Below, piece after piece: positions 1 through 8,623 of a stretch of 57,823 bases of DNA. Numbering within the stretch: the stretch's first letter is position 1; every line of letters begins with the position of its first letter. The position numbers were made by a program, and so were the translations under genes. This DNA comes from Ruminococcaceae bacterium UBA6416 (GTDB taxonomy: Bacteria; Bacillota; Clostridia; Oscillospirales; Acutalibacteraceae), in the NCBI GenBank assembly GCA_002438505.1, contig DJPI01000026.1, positions 1 to 57,823 on the forward strand, written 5' to 3'. The notes beneath the pieces are model-generated. The model saw only the letters and a program-made list of their open reading frames with translations. It ran no database searches and had not been told where the DNA came from.

Positions 1-92
1 CCATTTTTATGGGGATAGTTTATAGTTTAAATATAGACCATTACCTCATATCTAATTTATTGCACTGATAGACAAATAGTTGTCACAGCAGG

Positions 93-124
93 AGGGTGTC
101 GCAAAAAACAGCGACACCCTTTTC
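93..124 (+). terminator. Intrinsic terminator of an upstream, off-window gene
   Basis: A perfect 10-bp stem (AGGGTGTCGC / GCGACACCCT) with an A-rich loop is followed by TTTT. No gene precedes it in the window, so it probably ends a gene to the left. I see nothing else in positions 1-296 apart from a doubtful N-terminal extension of the next pseudogene. Confidence 0.75.
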
Positions 125-158
125 TGCATTACAAAACGGTATCCTGTTTTCACGATAA

Positions 159-1272
159 GTGATCCCGGCTTTCCTATTTCAAAAATCTGTTTTCATATTA
201 CTGATGGTGCAGACAATAGCCCTGTGCAATCAGCGCATCCGTTTTCAGCGCAACAAGGTTCGTGTCCGAGCGCATCGCACTGGCAATCTGCTGTATATCA
301 TAGCCGAAACGGATATCAGGAATTATCTTAAAGCAAACGGCGGATCATACACAATAAACATCATCAATGCAGACAACACACCCCTTGAAACGGACGCCGA
401 GGGCAATTACATTGTCATTCCCGGCCAGCAATATAAGTTCACACTCGGCCTTTCCTCGCCGAACGGCATAGTCCCCGGAATCTATGTCTATACGCTTCCG
501 CAAGGGCTGACGGTCAATGCCGGAGAGGGAGATTTTGTTGTTGACGGCGTTTGCATTGGCTCCTGGACGGTTGACGCGGACGGAAAAATTGAAATGGTGC
601 TTAACCAAAACTCAAACAATTATACTCACGTCACAATCAGCGCACTGATGGGCATCACTTTCAGCGAGGAGTTTTCACCCCTTGACTTTGACGGAATAAT
701 CAGCGTTATTGTCAAAAAAAAGCGAACCGGATATTGACTACAGCGTTGGAAAATACAGCGATGTGATTAAGCAAGACGCTTGGGATAATAACGAATATGT
801 TCATTGGATAGTTCACATCGGAAGCGGAGAAACAACCTCCCTCGTTGGAAAAACCGTTACTGATGCGGTCATGGAAAAATATTGGAACAACCATAAATAT
901 GCTCTTTTTGACAGGAGCACGGGTGTCCGCTTCAAGGAAACCGCGCCGGACGGAACCGAGTATGAGTGGATTGCTTATGGCGGCGGCGATGGCTTGACGT
1001 GGGGCGAGGACGAGCATTCATGGAGTTATGTGATTCCCCAGACGCTTGCAACAACGGACGGCCAAATTATACGCCTCAGCGAGGGTTGGTCATATGTTGC
1101 CGAGTACCCCGGAATTTTGCGCATCCCGGCGAACGAGGGAGTCACCTTTGAAGTTGAAAACCGGGCATACTCATATGTTTTTCCGGCAACGGGTTCGACC
1201 GGAACAATGTGGCTGACACTGGGCGGAATTCTTCTCATTGCAAAAAAGCGCTTGAGCAAGGCAGCTCATTAA
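159..1272 (+). pseudogene. Frameshifted remnant of a cell-wall-anchored surface adhesin
   Basis: Two reading frames join into one adhesin-like product. The first (GTG at 159, stop at 737) carries, from about position 297, a beta-rich domain of the type found at the N-terminus of Gram-positive collagen-binding and pilin-like proteins (NGIVPGIYVYTLPQG). The second (709-1272) carries a related domain and ends in a sorting-like signal: FPATG, a short hydrophobic stretch and KKR. The switch lies at a run of eight A at 714-721; adding or removing one base would join IVKK to SEPDIDYSVGK. No ribosome binding site or signal peptide is visible at the 5' end, and the C-terminal hydrophobic stretch (about 11 residues) is shorter than usual. 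Family knowledge predicts a sortase substrate on the cell surface. I infer a decayed gene that has lost its export signal; phase variation at the A tract or a sequencing error are alternatives. Confidence 0.6.
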
Positions 1273-1353
1273 GTTTTTTTGGCACACGGGTTCAAAAATT
1301 GTGACAAAGGCAACATATATCGGTATTTTCATGATATCTTTTTTGCTAAATAC

Positions 1354-1381
1354 TTGCAAAATAATTTTTTTGTGTTATAAT
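1354..1381 (+). promoter_or_regulatory. Promoter of the first LCAT-like hydrolase
   Basis: TTGCAA (1354-1359) and a consensus TATAAT (1376-1381) are 16 bp apart. An AAGGAG ribosome binding site at 1424-1429 precedes the ATG at 1438. Confidence 0.65.
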
Positions 1382-1437
1382 TCAAATGAAGTTATTAAAT
1401 TGTTAACTTTATTAATTATTTTTAAGGAGAACATATC

Positions 1438-3111
1438 ATGAAGAAAATTGTTTCAATTCTGCTTGCTCTGTGCCTTCTTCTGGGCTGTGTGCCGGTTGCT
1501 TTGGCGGTTGAACCCATTGAAGTTTGCAATGACCCGGTTATTTATATAGGCGGTGACAGCGGAAGAATTTATTATGACAATGACACAAAGTATTTCAGCA
1601 TTGATGATGTCTTTGGTCTTATTGACGGAAATGGTTCTGAAGATGTTGATAAGAAAAGTAAAATCTATGAAACAACTGCAAATATTCTTCTTCCGTTCAT
1701 TCTTGAGGGCATTGCTTTTGACAAGTGGGATAATTATTATGCCGCTGTTGAAAAGGAGATTGGCGAAATGTTTGCGCCGGTTGCCCTTGATGAAAACGGA
1801 AATGTTCCGGCCGGTTCCGACTGTGGAATGGGAAACGTCAACAAGGTTGACCGAATCAGAAAAATGACAACCGACCTTGCCGATGCAAACGGAAAATATG
1901 GCGAAAGAACCTATCAGTATAGCTATGACTGGCGTCTTGACCCTATTGAGCTTGCCGATGACCTTCACGAATATATCGAGGGCGTTAAAAAAGCAACTGG
2001 ACGGGACAGAGTTTCAATAACAACAAAGTGCCTCGGAACAAATGTTGTTCTCGCATACATCAACAAATACGGAGCAGAGAGCATCAAGGGTCTTGGCATT
2101 GACGTTGCAACAAGCAACGGTGCAGATTTCCTCAGCGGAATTGTCAGCGGAGATTTTACCATTGACGGCGGAGCATTAGTCAGGCTTGCCAATGACTTGG
2201 AAAATTCGGGCAATATTTCTGTTCACCCTCTTATTAAAGCAACAGTTGAGCTGCTTTCAAATACAGGCGTTTTGAACACATTGACTGCAACGGCGCGCAA
2301 CCTCATTTATGCAAAAATCGAATACGGCATTATCTCTGCGCTCGGAACATCAACAATGATGACATTCCCGTGCTACTGGGCACTTGTTACGACCGAGGAT
2401 TTTGACAATGCGCTTGATTATGTTTTCGGCAAAGAGGGCAGCGAAAAACGAGAGAAATATGCCGGCCTTATTGAGAGAGTTACCGTATACAACGAAACGA
2501 TTAAGAAGCATGTTAACGACATTCTCCGTTCAACGCAGGTTCCAGGAAAGGACGGGGAAAAGGTTAATCTTTGCATCATTACAAAATATGGAACTCAAAT
2601 GCTCCCCGTTACAAAGTCTCACAGTGACGTTGTTGGCGATTACTACGTTTCAGCAAACAAAGCCTCATTCGGCGCAACAACGTCAACAATTTATGACACG
2701 CTTTCCGATGAATATATTGCACAGCGTGTTGCAATGGGTCAGGGCAAGTATATTTCACCGGACAAGCAGATTGACGCTTCAACCTGCCTTTATCCCGATT
2801 ACACATGGTTCATTAAGGGCTGCGAACACGGATTTTTCCCGTGGGATGAAACAAAACTTCTGTTGACTGTTATAGATGCAGACAGACAGCTTACTATTGA
2901 TGATTTTAATTGGACACAATACATTGTTTTTGATTATGCAACAAGAACCTGTTCACCGATGACCGAGGAAAACTGCCATAATGAAAACTGGAAAGCTGAC
3001 AAGGAGCTTGAAAAGCCGCAGACAAAGGCCGAGCGCCTCATCTCTTTCCTGCGCTCAATTCTCAACTGGTTCAAAACGCTGTTTGAAACTTTGACCAAAA
3101 AACGTGGCTGA
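1438..3111 (+). CDS. Secreted LCAT-like alpha/beta hydrolase with a Cys nucleophile
   Basis: This 557-residue protein has a cleavable signal peptide (about residues 1-23) and is a paralog of the proteins at 29697 and 31800. The fold resembles lecithin:cholesterol acyltransferase-type lipases. The nucleophile elbow reads TTKCLGT, with Cys198 (codon TGC at 2029-2031) where the 29697 paralog has Ser in GLSHG. Candidate triad partners are Asp401 and His464, the latter in the block DYTWFIKGCEH that is almost identical in the 31800 paralog. The C-terminus (residues about 533-557) is an aromatic amphipathic helix ending in KKRG. The substrate is unknown; by family it could be a lipid or polymer ester. 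It is monocistronic, with its own promoter and terminator. The fold assignment is good. Hydrolase activity is uncertain because of the Cys: it may be an acyltransferase, a thiol hydrolase or inactive. Confidence 0.7.
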   Translation: MKKIVSILLALCLLLGCVPVALAVEPIEVCNDPVIYIGGDSGRIYYDNDTKYFSIDDVFGLIDGNGSEDVDKKSKIYETTANILLPFILEGIAFDKWDNYYAAVEKEIGEMFAPVALDENGNVPAGSDCGMGNVNKVDRIRKMTTDLADANGKYGERTYQYSYDWRLDPIELADDLHEYIEGVKKATGRDRVSITTKCLGTNVVLAYINKYGAESIKGLGIDVATSNGADFLSGIVSGDFTIDGGALVRLANDLENSGNISVHPLIKATVELLSNTGVLNTLTATARNLIYAKIEYGIISALGTSTMMTFPCYWALVTTEDFDNALDYVFGKEGSEKREKYAGLIERVTVYNETIKKHVNDILRSTQVPGKDGEKVNLCIITKYGTQMLPVTKSHSDVVGDYYVSANKASFGATTSTIYDTLSDEYIAQRVAMGQGKYISPDKQIDASTCLYPDYTWFIKGCEHGFFPWDETKLLLTVIDADRQLTIDDFNWTQYIVFDYATRTCSPMTEENCHNENWKADKELEKPQTKAERLISFLRSILNWFKTLFETLTKKRG

Positions 3112-3133
3112 TAGATTAGAACGAAAACACTTT

Positions 3134-3169
3134 GCCCCCGATATGCTTCACATTGAGCGTATCGGGGGC
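3134..3169. terminator. Bidirectional terminator between convergent genes
   Basis: A perfect 10-bp stem (GCCCCCGATA / TATCGGGGGC) is followed on the + strand by a T-rich stretch. It separates the 1438 hydrolase from the convergent GH31 gene. Confidence 0.75.
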
Positions 3170-3186
3170 TGATTTTGTTTCTTTTT

Positions 3187-6100
3187 TTATTCTGCAATGC
3201 AGGCCGCCGCGGTGATGTTTGTTCCGCAGAGCAGGGAGTATGTAACCTTAAGTTCGCTTTCTCCGTCCGCGTCAATAATAACCTCGCGGTAATAGTTGTT
3301 ATTCATATCACCGAATGTTACGGTTTTGACAATTCCGCTCCTGTCTCGGACGGTCAGCTTTCCGATTGAATGGAAGCCGCCGAGATAGAGCTTGAACCGG
3401 TTTTTTCCGTCTGCTTTAAGCGTTGTTGAAAGGTTGTGATAGGAAACAACGCCGCAGGTGGTTGAGCGTTCGCTGCCGTTTTCATCTGTCCAGCCAATGC
3501 TGTAGTTATCGTCAAAAAGATCCTCCTGACCTTTGCAGGTGATGTCGGAAACATATTTCCCGTTCTTTTTTGCCGTTTCAAATTCCCAGTTGAGGCCGTA
3601 AAGGATGAAGTCTTTTGCGGTGTCCGGAATTTTGAAAGCAGCCTTTTCTTTTTCGAGCTTGTTGACCGTGAGGGAAAGCTCGGCGCGGCTGTTGTCATAG
3701 TCTTTATTCTTTCCGTCATCTTTTGATGAAGCAAAGCTCAGTTCAAGAACGCTCTTTTCAAGGATATCGGCGAAGAATTCAATTTCATAAACGTCAGCGT
3801 CTCTTGCTCCGCCATTGATTGCAAGAATGTCGGCGTTTTCGTCTTTTTGGATAACCTTGAAGTCAAGCTCCTTTCCGCCGAGAGAAACGCTCTGGAGCGC
3901 ACCCCAATCGTCTCTTTGGTGGATGCGGACGGTGTATTTCCTTGCGCCGAAAGCACGCGAACCTGAGAAGCCGCCCTTTGCCGGATTGATTGTGAGAGTC
4001 TGCGTTGCTCCTCCGGAAAGGGTGATGTCCGTTTTTCTGAATTCACCGTTTTTATATGCAACAGTTGTTAAATCGTCCTCATAAAGAACGGACTTTCCGC
4101 TGTTGTCTGCTGACGGGAAAACCTCAAGGGTGAGGTGGCTCCAGTCCCTTTCGCTCGTGTTTTTCATGTTGTCGGCGAGTGTGAGTACCGAGCCGGAGCG
4201 GACAAAAACGGGAGAAGTTTCAAGTGAATGTGAAACGGTCACGGTCGCCGGGCCAACATAGCTTTTTCCGCTCCAAAGGTCAGTCCACCTTCCGTCCGGA
4301 AGAAAGACGTCCCGCGTAACTTCACCCTCGCTGTATGCGGTGACAAAGACATGGGCGTGGTTGTTGCCGTCAAAATATTCAATTCTGATGTCATGCGTTG
4401 AGTTCGCTTCAAGGAAATCGGTCTTGAAATACTTGTTATAGGTGTTCCAGCCGTCAATGACAAGCTTTCCGTCAATCCAAATTCTGATTCCGTCATCTGC
4501 ATAGGCGGTGAAGAATATGGGCTTTGCTCCAACTTTAAGCTTGCCCGTCCAGCGGACGCTGAAGTAATCTGAAACGCTGAGCCCGGCCGGTGCGCCGAAC
4601 ACCCAGTCAAAGTTGACCTGCTTGTCATACTTCACAATCTCCGGCCCGCCCTCAAGCTTGTCATTTGAAAAATATTCACCAAGAAGTCCTTCCTTTCCGC
4701 CGCTTGAAAAGCTGTAATCGGTGCTTTTCGGATAGCTTTCCGAAAGGGGAGCAACAAGAATGTCATCGGAAAGGAGATATTCATCGTTCCTGTCGGCTTC
4801 CGCATACTGCGGATACTTTGTGTCAAGGCGGCGAATGAGCGGAAGTCCGGTCTCATAGTTTTCGCGCGCGAGCGAATAATAGATAGGAAGCAGACGGTAT
4901 CTGAGGTTAACGTATTCATGAGTGACTTTTTCCGCCGTTTTGCCAAAGAGCCATGGCATACGCGCATAGGGCTTTGTGCAGTGGACGCGGCAGATTGGCG
5001 AGAGTGCGCCGTACTGAATCCAGCGGACATACATATCGTCCGTAACCTCAGAGGTATGGCCGCCGAGATCAGAGCTGAGATAAGGCAGACCCATTTCGCT
5101 GCCGCCGTAAATCATGTTGAAAATTTCCTGCTCAAGGCTTTCGCCGCTTGTTCCGATATCGCCCGTCCATTGAAGAGTGTAACGGTGCGCGGCAAGCTCA
5201 GAGGGATAGTTGAGAACGCCGTTGTCAATTCCGTCAACATTCGCCATGATGAGCGGACGGCGCGCATACTCGCCCTTTTTCGCTTTGCTGTTATAGTAAT
5301 CTTCCGTGATTGACTGATAGGCATACATTCCGCTTGTATAAATTGAAAGGTTTTCGTCAACAGGTTTAAGGCTTGTCCACCAGTTGCGGTCATACCACCA
5401 GTAATCAAGACCCTTGCCAAGAATGCGCTTGAGGTTAAAGTTCCGGAACACAACCTCCGTTTTGTCAAGAAGGTTTTTGCTTCCGGCGGTCGGTTCGGGA
5501 TGGTCGTTGAAAACAACGGAAACGCCTTTTTCATGGACGTTTTTGAGAAACTTTTTCATGTTCGGAAAGAGCTTTGTGTTGACCGTGTAGCCCGTTCCGC
5601 CGATTGAGGTGCGCCAATCGGTGTCAATAACAAGAACATCAAGCGGATAGCCGCGGCTTTCATAGTCCGCAATCTGTTGCATTGCGCTCTTGTCGGTGTA
5701 TTCATAATAGCGCGAATCCCAGTAGCCGAGGAGGTTGAGGGTTATCATCTCACTGCGTCCGGTGAGGTCAACAAAGTCTGATGTGAAACGGCTGTAGCTT
5801 CCCTGCGGCATAAAGACGAAGATATCCTGCGCCTTGTTGGTGAGATCCCAGCCGTTGAGGTTGTGCCAAAGACGGCTCACGGTGTACTTATCCTCAGAAG
5901 GGATAACGCGCGGAGAATCGGAAAAATACCAGCATGAAAGCTCGTCTGACGGCGAGGGAAGATAGATGCTTGCGTCCGTGTCGATTTCATGGCGCCAGAG
6001 AACGCTGCCGCCTTTGTCCGTGATGAACGCTCCATCGGCCGAGTCAGCGTTTTCCGGAATGCAGACGGTGTAATTCTTTGTTTTGATGTATACCTTTGAG

Positions 6101-6375
6101 TCTGAGGTGGTTTCGGTATGGCTGACTTTTTCCCAGCCGGTGCGCTTTTGAACGGTGAAGGACGGACGGTTTTCAAAGCCGCGCGGCCCCTTCTGCTCAA
6201 TTCTGACGAGAGTATCACTCAAAAGCTCAACCCTCATTTTGCCAACGATAACATTCGAGGGCATATCGCTCATCGTTTCATAGGTTGAAGGGTCATAGGG
6301 CGTTGACCACTTGAGCCCAAACAGCGCTGCAACGATTGAAAAGAGCGAAAAGATGATTGTCAGTATTCTTTTCAT
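3187..6375 (-). CDS. Exported GH31 family glycoside hydrolase with a PA14 insertion
   Basis: This 1062-residue protein has an N-terminal hydrophobic export segment (residues about 4-20). A GH31 N-terminal beta domain and a catalytic barrel (about 210-520) follow. The likely nucleophile is Asp329 in DYWWYDRNWW and the likely acid/base is Asp406 in WTGDIGTS. A PA14 carbohydrate-binding domain (about 563-682, AYADDGIRIWIDGKL) is inserted before the distal beta domain (LPDGRWTDLWSG). About 250 further residues form one or two beta-rich modules of unknown type. An AAAGGAG site lies just upstream of the ATG. GH31 enzymes cleave alpha-linked glucosides, xylosides, galactosides or N-acetylgalactosaminides. 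The Arg-Asn-Trp-Trp after the nucleophile is unlike classic alpha-glucosidases, so I leave the substrate open. It appears monocistronic, with its own terminator. Confidence 0.85.
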   Translation of the reverse strand: MKRILTIIFSLFSIVAALFGLKWSTPYDPSTYETMSDMPSNVIVGKMRVELLSDTLVRIEQKGPRGFENRPSFTVQKRTGWEKVSHTETTSDSKVYIKTKNYTVCIPENADSADGAFITDKGGSVLWRHEIDTDASIYLPSPSDELSCWYFSDSPRVIPSEDKYTVSRLWHNLNGWDLTNKAQDIFVFMPQGSYSRFTSDFVDLTGRSEMITLNLLGYWDSRYYEYTDKSAMQQIADYESRGYPLDVLVIDTDWRTSIGGTGYTVNTKLFPNMKKFLKNVHEKGVSVVFNDHPEPTAGSKNLLDKTEVVFRNFNLKRILGKGLDYWWYDRNWWTSLKPVDENLSIYTSGMYAYQSITEDYYNSKAKKGEYARRPLIMANVDGIDNGVLNYPSELAAHRYTLQWTGDIGTSGESLEQEIFNMIYGGSEMGLPYLSSDLGGHTSEVTDDMYVRWIQYGALSPICRVHCTKPYARMPWLFGKTAEKVTHEYVNLRYRLLPIYYSLARENYETGLPLIRRLDTKYPQYAEADRNDEYLLSDDILVAPLSESYPKSTDYSFSSGGKEGLLGEYFSNDKLEGGPEIVKYDKQVNFDWVFGAPAGLSVSDYFSVRWTGKLKVGAKPIFFTAYADDGIRIWIDGKLVIDGWNTYNKYFKTDFLEANSTHDIRIEYFDGNNHAHVFVTAYSEGEVTRDVFLPDGRWTDLWSGKSYVGPATVTVSHSLETSPVFVRSGSVLTLADNMKNTSERDWSHLTLEVFPSADNSGKSVLYEDDLTTVAYKNGEFRKTDITLSGGATQTLTINPAKGGFSGSRAFGARKYTVRIHQRDDWGALQSVSLGGKELDFKVIQKDENADILAINGGARDADVYEIEFFADILEKSVLELSFASSKDDGKNKDYDNSRAELSLTVNKLEKEKAAFKIPDTAKDFILYGLNWEFETAKKNGKYVSDITCKGQEDLFDDNYSIGWTDENGSERSTTCGVVSYHNLSTTLKADGKNRFKLYLGGFHSIGKLTVRDRSGIVKTVTFGDMNNNYYREVIIDADGESELKVTYSLLCGTNITAAACIAE

Positions 6376-6468
6376 TTGTATTCTCTCCTTTGCGCTTTAA
6401 ATTCTGACAGGAATATTTTATACTCCGGACGTTTTTTTGTCAACGGTATTATTGCGGCCAAAATGAAA

Positions 6469-6505
6469 AACCGCACGCCGCCTAAGCTTAGGCAAACGTG
6501 CGGTT
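6469..6505 (-). terminator. Terminator of the nucleoside-uptake operon
   Basis: Outer stem AACCGCACG / CGTGCGGTT encloses a small inner hairpin (GCCTAAGCTTAGGC). On the minus strand it is followed by TTTTTCATTTT. Confidence 0.8.
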
Positions 6506-6526
6506 GAGTTTTTTGTGATGGCGGGT

Positions 6527-7510
6527 TTATCTTTCCTCGCGGAAATAGGTGAGGCCGAGACTCGCCGGAGGCTGATGCTCTTTCTTTTTCCTTGCGCTGA
6601 CCGTAACCAAAACAACAATCGTAATGAGATACGGAAGCATTTTTATAATTTCCTTTGCGGCGGAGGAAAGGCCGGGAATATACACACAGATGATGTAAAG
6701 TCCGCCGAAGAGGAAGGAGCTGAGGATTGCCGATTTCGGCTTCCAGAGGGCAAAGATAACAATCGCAATGGCAAGCCAGCCTCTGTCGCCGAAGCCATCG
6801 TTCGTCCATGCACCGGCGGTGTAGTCCATAACGAAGTACAGACCGCCGAGACCTGCAATGGCGCCGCCGATTACGGTTGAAAGATACTTATAGCGGTTAA
6901 CATTGATTCCGGCTGCGTCAGCCGTTGCCGGGTTTTCGCCTATTGCGCGCAGGTTGAGGCCGACTCTTGTTTTGTTAAGAACAAATGAAGCAATGAACGC
7001 AATGATAACGGCAAGATAGGCAAGAAAGCCGAACGATAAAAACGTGCTTCCAAAAAGGCCGAGACTGTCTGCAAAGGGGAGCTTTGCTTTATATGCAAGA
7101 CCGGTTTTTAAAAGTGAGATTGAGCCGCTTTCACCAAAGAAGCTCAAAAGCGAGCCGCCGAAGAAGTTTCCGACTCCGATTCCGAATGTTGTCAGCGCAA
7201 GACCGGTGACGTTCTGGTTCGCTTTGAGGGTCACGGTGAGGAAGCAGTAAATGAGTGACATCAGAGCCGAACCGAGTATTGACGAAAGAAACGGGATGAG
7301 AACGCAGAGGAAAGCGGAGGTTTGCGCAGCGTTGTGCTCATAGAGATAGCCGCCGATGATTCCGGAAATTCCCCCGATATACATGATTCCGGGAATGCCA
7401 AGATTGAGGTTTCCGCTTTTTTCGGTGATGATTTCACCGGTTGAGCCGAAGAGCAGGGGAATGCCCTGAATGATTGCCGCATTGATGAAAGAGGCGATTG
7501 TTGACAGCAT
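6527..7510 (-). CDS. Nucleoside-type ABC transporter permease, second subunit (NupQ/YufQ-like)
   Basis: This 327-residue, very hydrophobic protein has about eight to nine membrane segments. It belongs to the branched-chain-amino-acid/ribose-type permease family in the subgroup that pairs with BMP binding proteins (NLGIPGIMYIGG near the N-terminus, LRAIGENPATADAAGI in the cytoplasmic coupling loop). With the 7511-8623 product it would form the channel of a nucleoside importer driven by the 8616-10160 ATPase. The ATG directly abuts the stop codon of the preceding permease gene, implying translational coupling. It is the last gene of the operon. The family is clear; the exact nucleoside is not determined by sequence. 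Confidence 0.88.
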   Translation of the reverse strand: MLSTIASFINAAIIQGIPLLFGSTGEIITEKSGNLNLGIPGIMYIGGISGIIGGYLYEHNAAQTSAFLCVLIPFLSSILGSALMSLIYCFLTVTLKANQNVTGLALTTFGIGVGNFFGGSLLSFFGESGSISLLKTGLAYKAKLPFADSLGLFGSTFLSFGFLAYLAVIIAFIASFVLNKTRVGLNLRAIGENPATADAAGINVNRYKYLSTVIGGAIAGLGGLYFVMDYTAGAWTNDGFGDRGWLAIAIVIFALWKPKSAILSSFLFGGLYIICVYIPGLSSAAKEIIKMLPYLITIVVLVTVSARKKKEHQPPASLGLTYFREER

Positions 7511-8623
7511 TTATTTTCCCTCCTTATGCTTTGCGCGTGTGCTTTTGATTTCATAATTGATGAAGAACTCGCAGCCGATGATGAAGAAAATGATGACGCC
7601 TGTGAGGATATCCGCAACGCTTTCATTCAAACGGAAGTTGGTTGCAATTTCTCCTGCGCCCCTCTGGAGGAAAACAATGAGGAACGAGGTGAGTATCATA
7701 AGAATTGGGTTAAATTTTGCAAGCCATGAAACCATGATGGCCGTGAAGCCGTTTCCGCCGGCGAGCGAGGTTGAAATTGTGTGGTTTGTTCCGGAAACAA
7801 GAAGGAAGCCTGCAAGGCCGCAGACGGCGCCGGAAAGAACCATTGTTCTGATGATAACCTTTTTGACGTTGATTCCGATGTAGCGTGCGGTGTTCTCGCT
7901 TTCGCCAACAACGGAAAGCTCATATCCATGCTTGCTGTATTTGAGATAAACAAACATCAGCGCCGTAACGGCGGCAACAACAAGAATGTTAAAAAGATAT
8001 TTCTGGCCGAAAAGATCCGGTATCCAGCCGTTTTTTGAGGAAGAGTTGATGACGCCCATAACGCCGGAGCCGCTTGGAACCCAAACCGTGATTGCAAAGG
8101 AGACAAGCTGAATTGCAATATAGTTCATCATGAGGGTGAAAAGGCTTTCGTTAGTGTTCCATTTCGCTTTGAAATAAGCCGGAATAACGCCCCAGATGAC
8201 ACCGCCGAGAATTGAGGCGGCAAACATTATGAGAATGAGAAGAATGTTCGGAATTTTGTCTCCGGCATAAAACATACAGGCAACGCTTGCAAGGCCGCCG
8301 ATGAGAACCTGCCCTTCCGCGCCAAGGTTCCAAAAGCGCATCTTGAACGCAGGCGTAACCGCAAGAGAAATGCAAAGCAGAATTGCAATGTTTTGAAGAA
8401 GAACCCAAACCTTTCGCGGTGTTCCGAAGCTACCTTTGAACATTGTGACATAAACATCAAACGGATTTTGCTTTGTTAAAAGGACAATGATGAATGCGCA
8501 GACAACAAGCGAGGCAAGAATTGCGGCGCCCCTGATGAGCCACGCTTTCCACCAAACCATTGAAGCGCGCTTTGCAATATGAAAAAGCGGCTCATGAACT
8601 TTGTTTTCGTTTTTCTTATTCAT
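7511..8623 (-). CDS. Nucleoside-type ABC transporter permease, first subunit (NupP/YufP-like)
   Basis: This is a 370-residue polytopic membrane protein with a short charged N-terminus and about eight to ten membrane segments. The typical permease motif GAEGQVLIGG is near residue 95, and an EAA-like loop (VVGESENTARYIGINV) matches the paired permease at 6527. The AGGGAGGAG ribosome binding site and start lie inside the end of the ATPase gene (8-bp overlap), so the two are translationally coupled. With its partner permease it forms the membrane channel of a BMP-dependent nucleoside importer. Confidence 0.88.
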   Translation of the reverse strand: MNKKNENKVHEPLFHIAKRASMVWWKAWLIRGAAILASLVVCAFIIVLLTKQNPFDVYVTMFKGSFGTPRKVWVLLQNIAILLCISLAVTPAFKMRFWNLGAEGQVLIGGLASVACMFYAGDKIPNILLILIMFAASILGGVIWGVIPAYFKAKWNTNESLFTLMMNYIAIQLVSFAITVWVPSGSGVMGVINSSSKNGWIPDLFGQKYLFNILVVAAVTALMFVYLKYSKHGYELSVVGESENTARYIGINVKKVIIRTMVLSGAVCGLAGFLLVSGTNHTISTSLAGGNGFTAIMVSWLAKFNPILMILTSFLIVFLQRGAGEIATNFRLNESVADILTGVIIFFIIGCEFFINYEIKSTRAKHKEGK

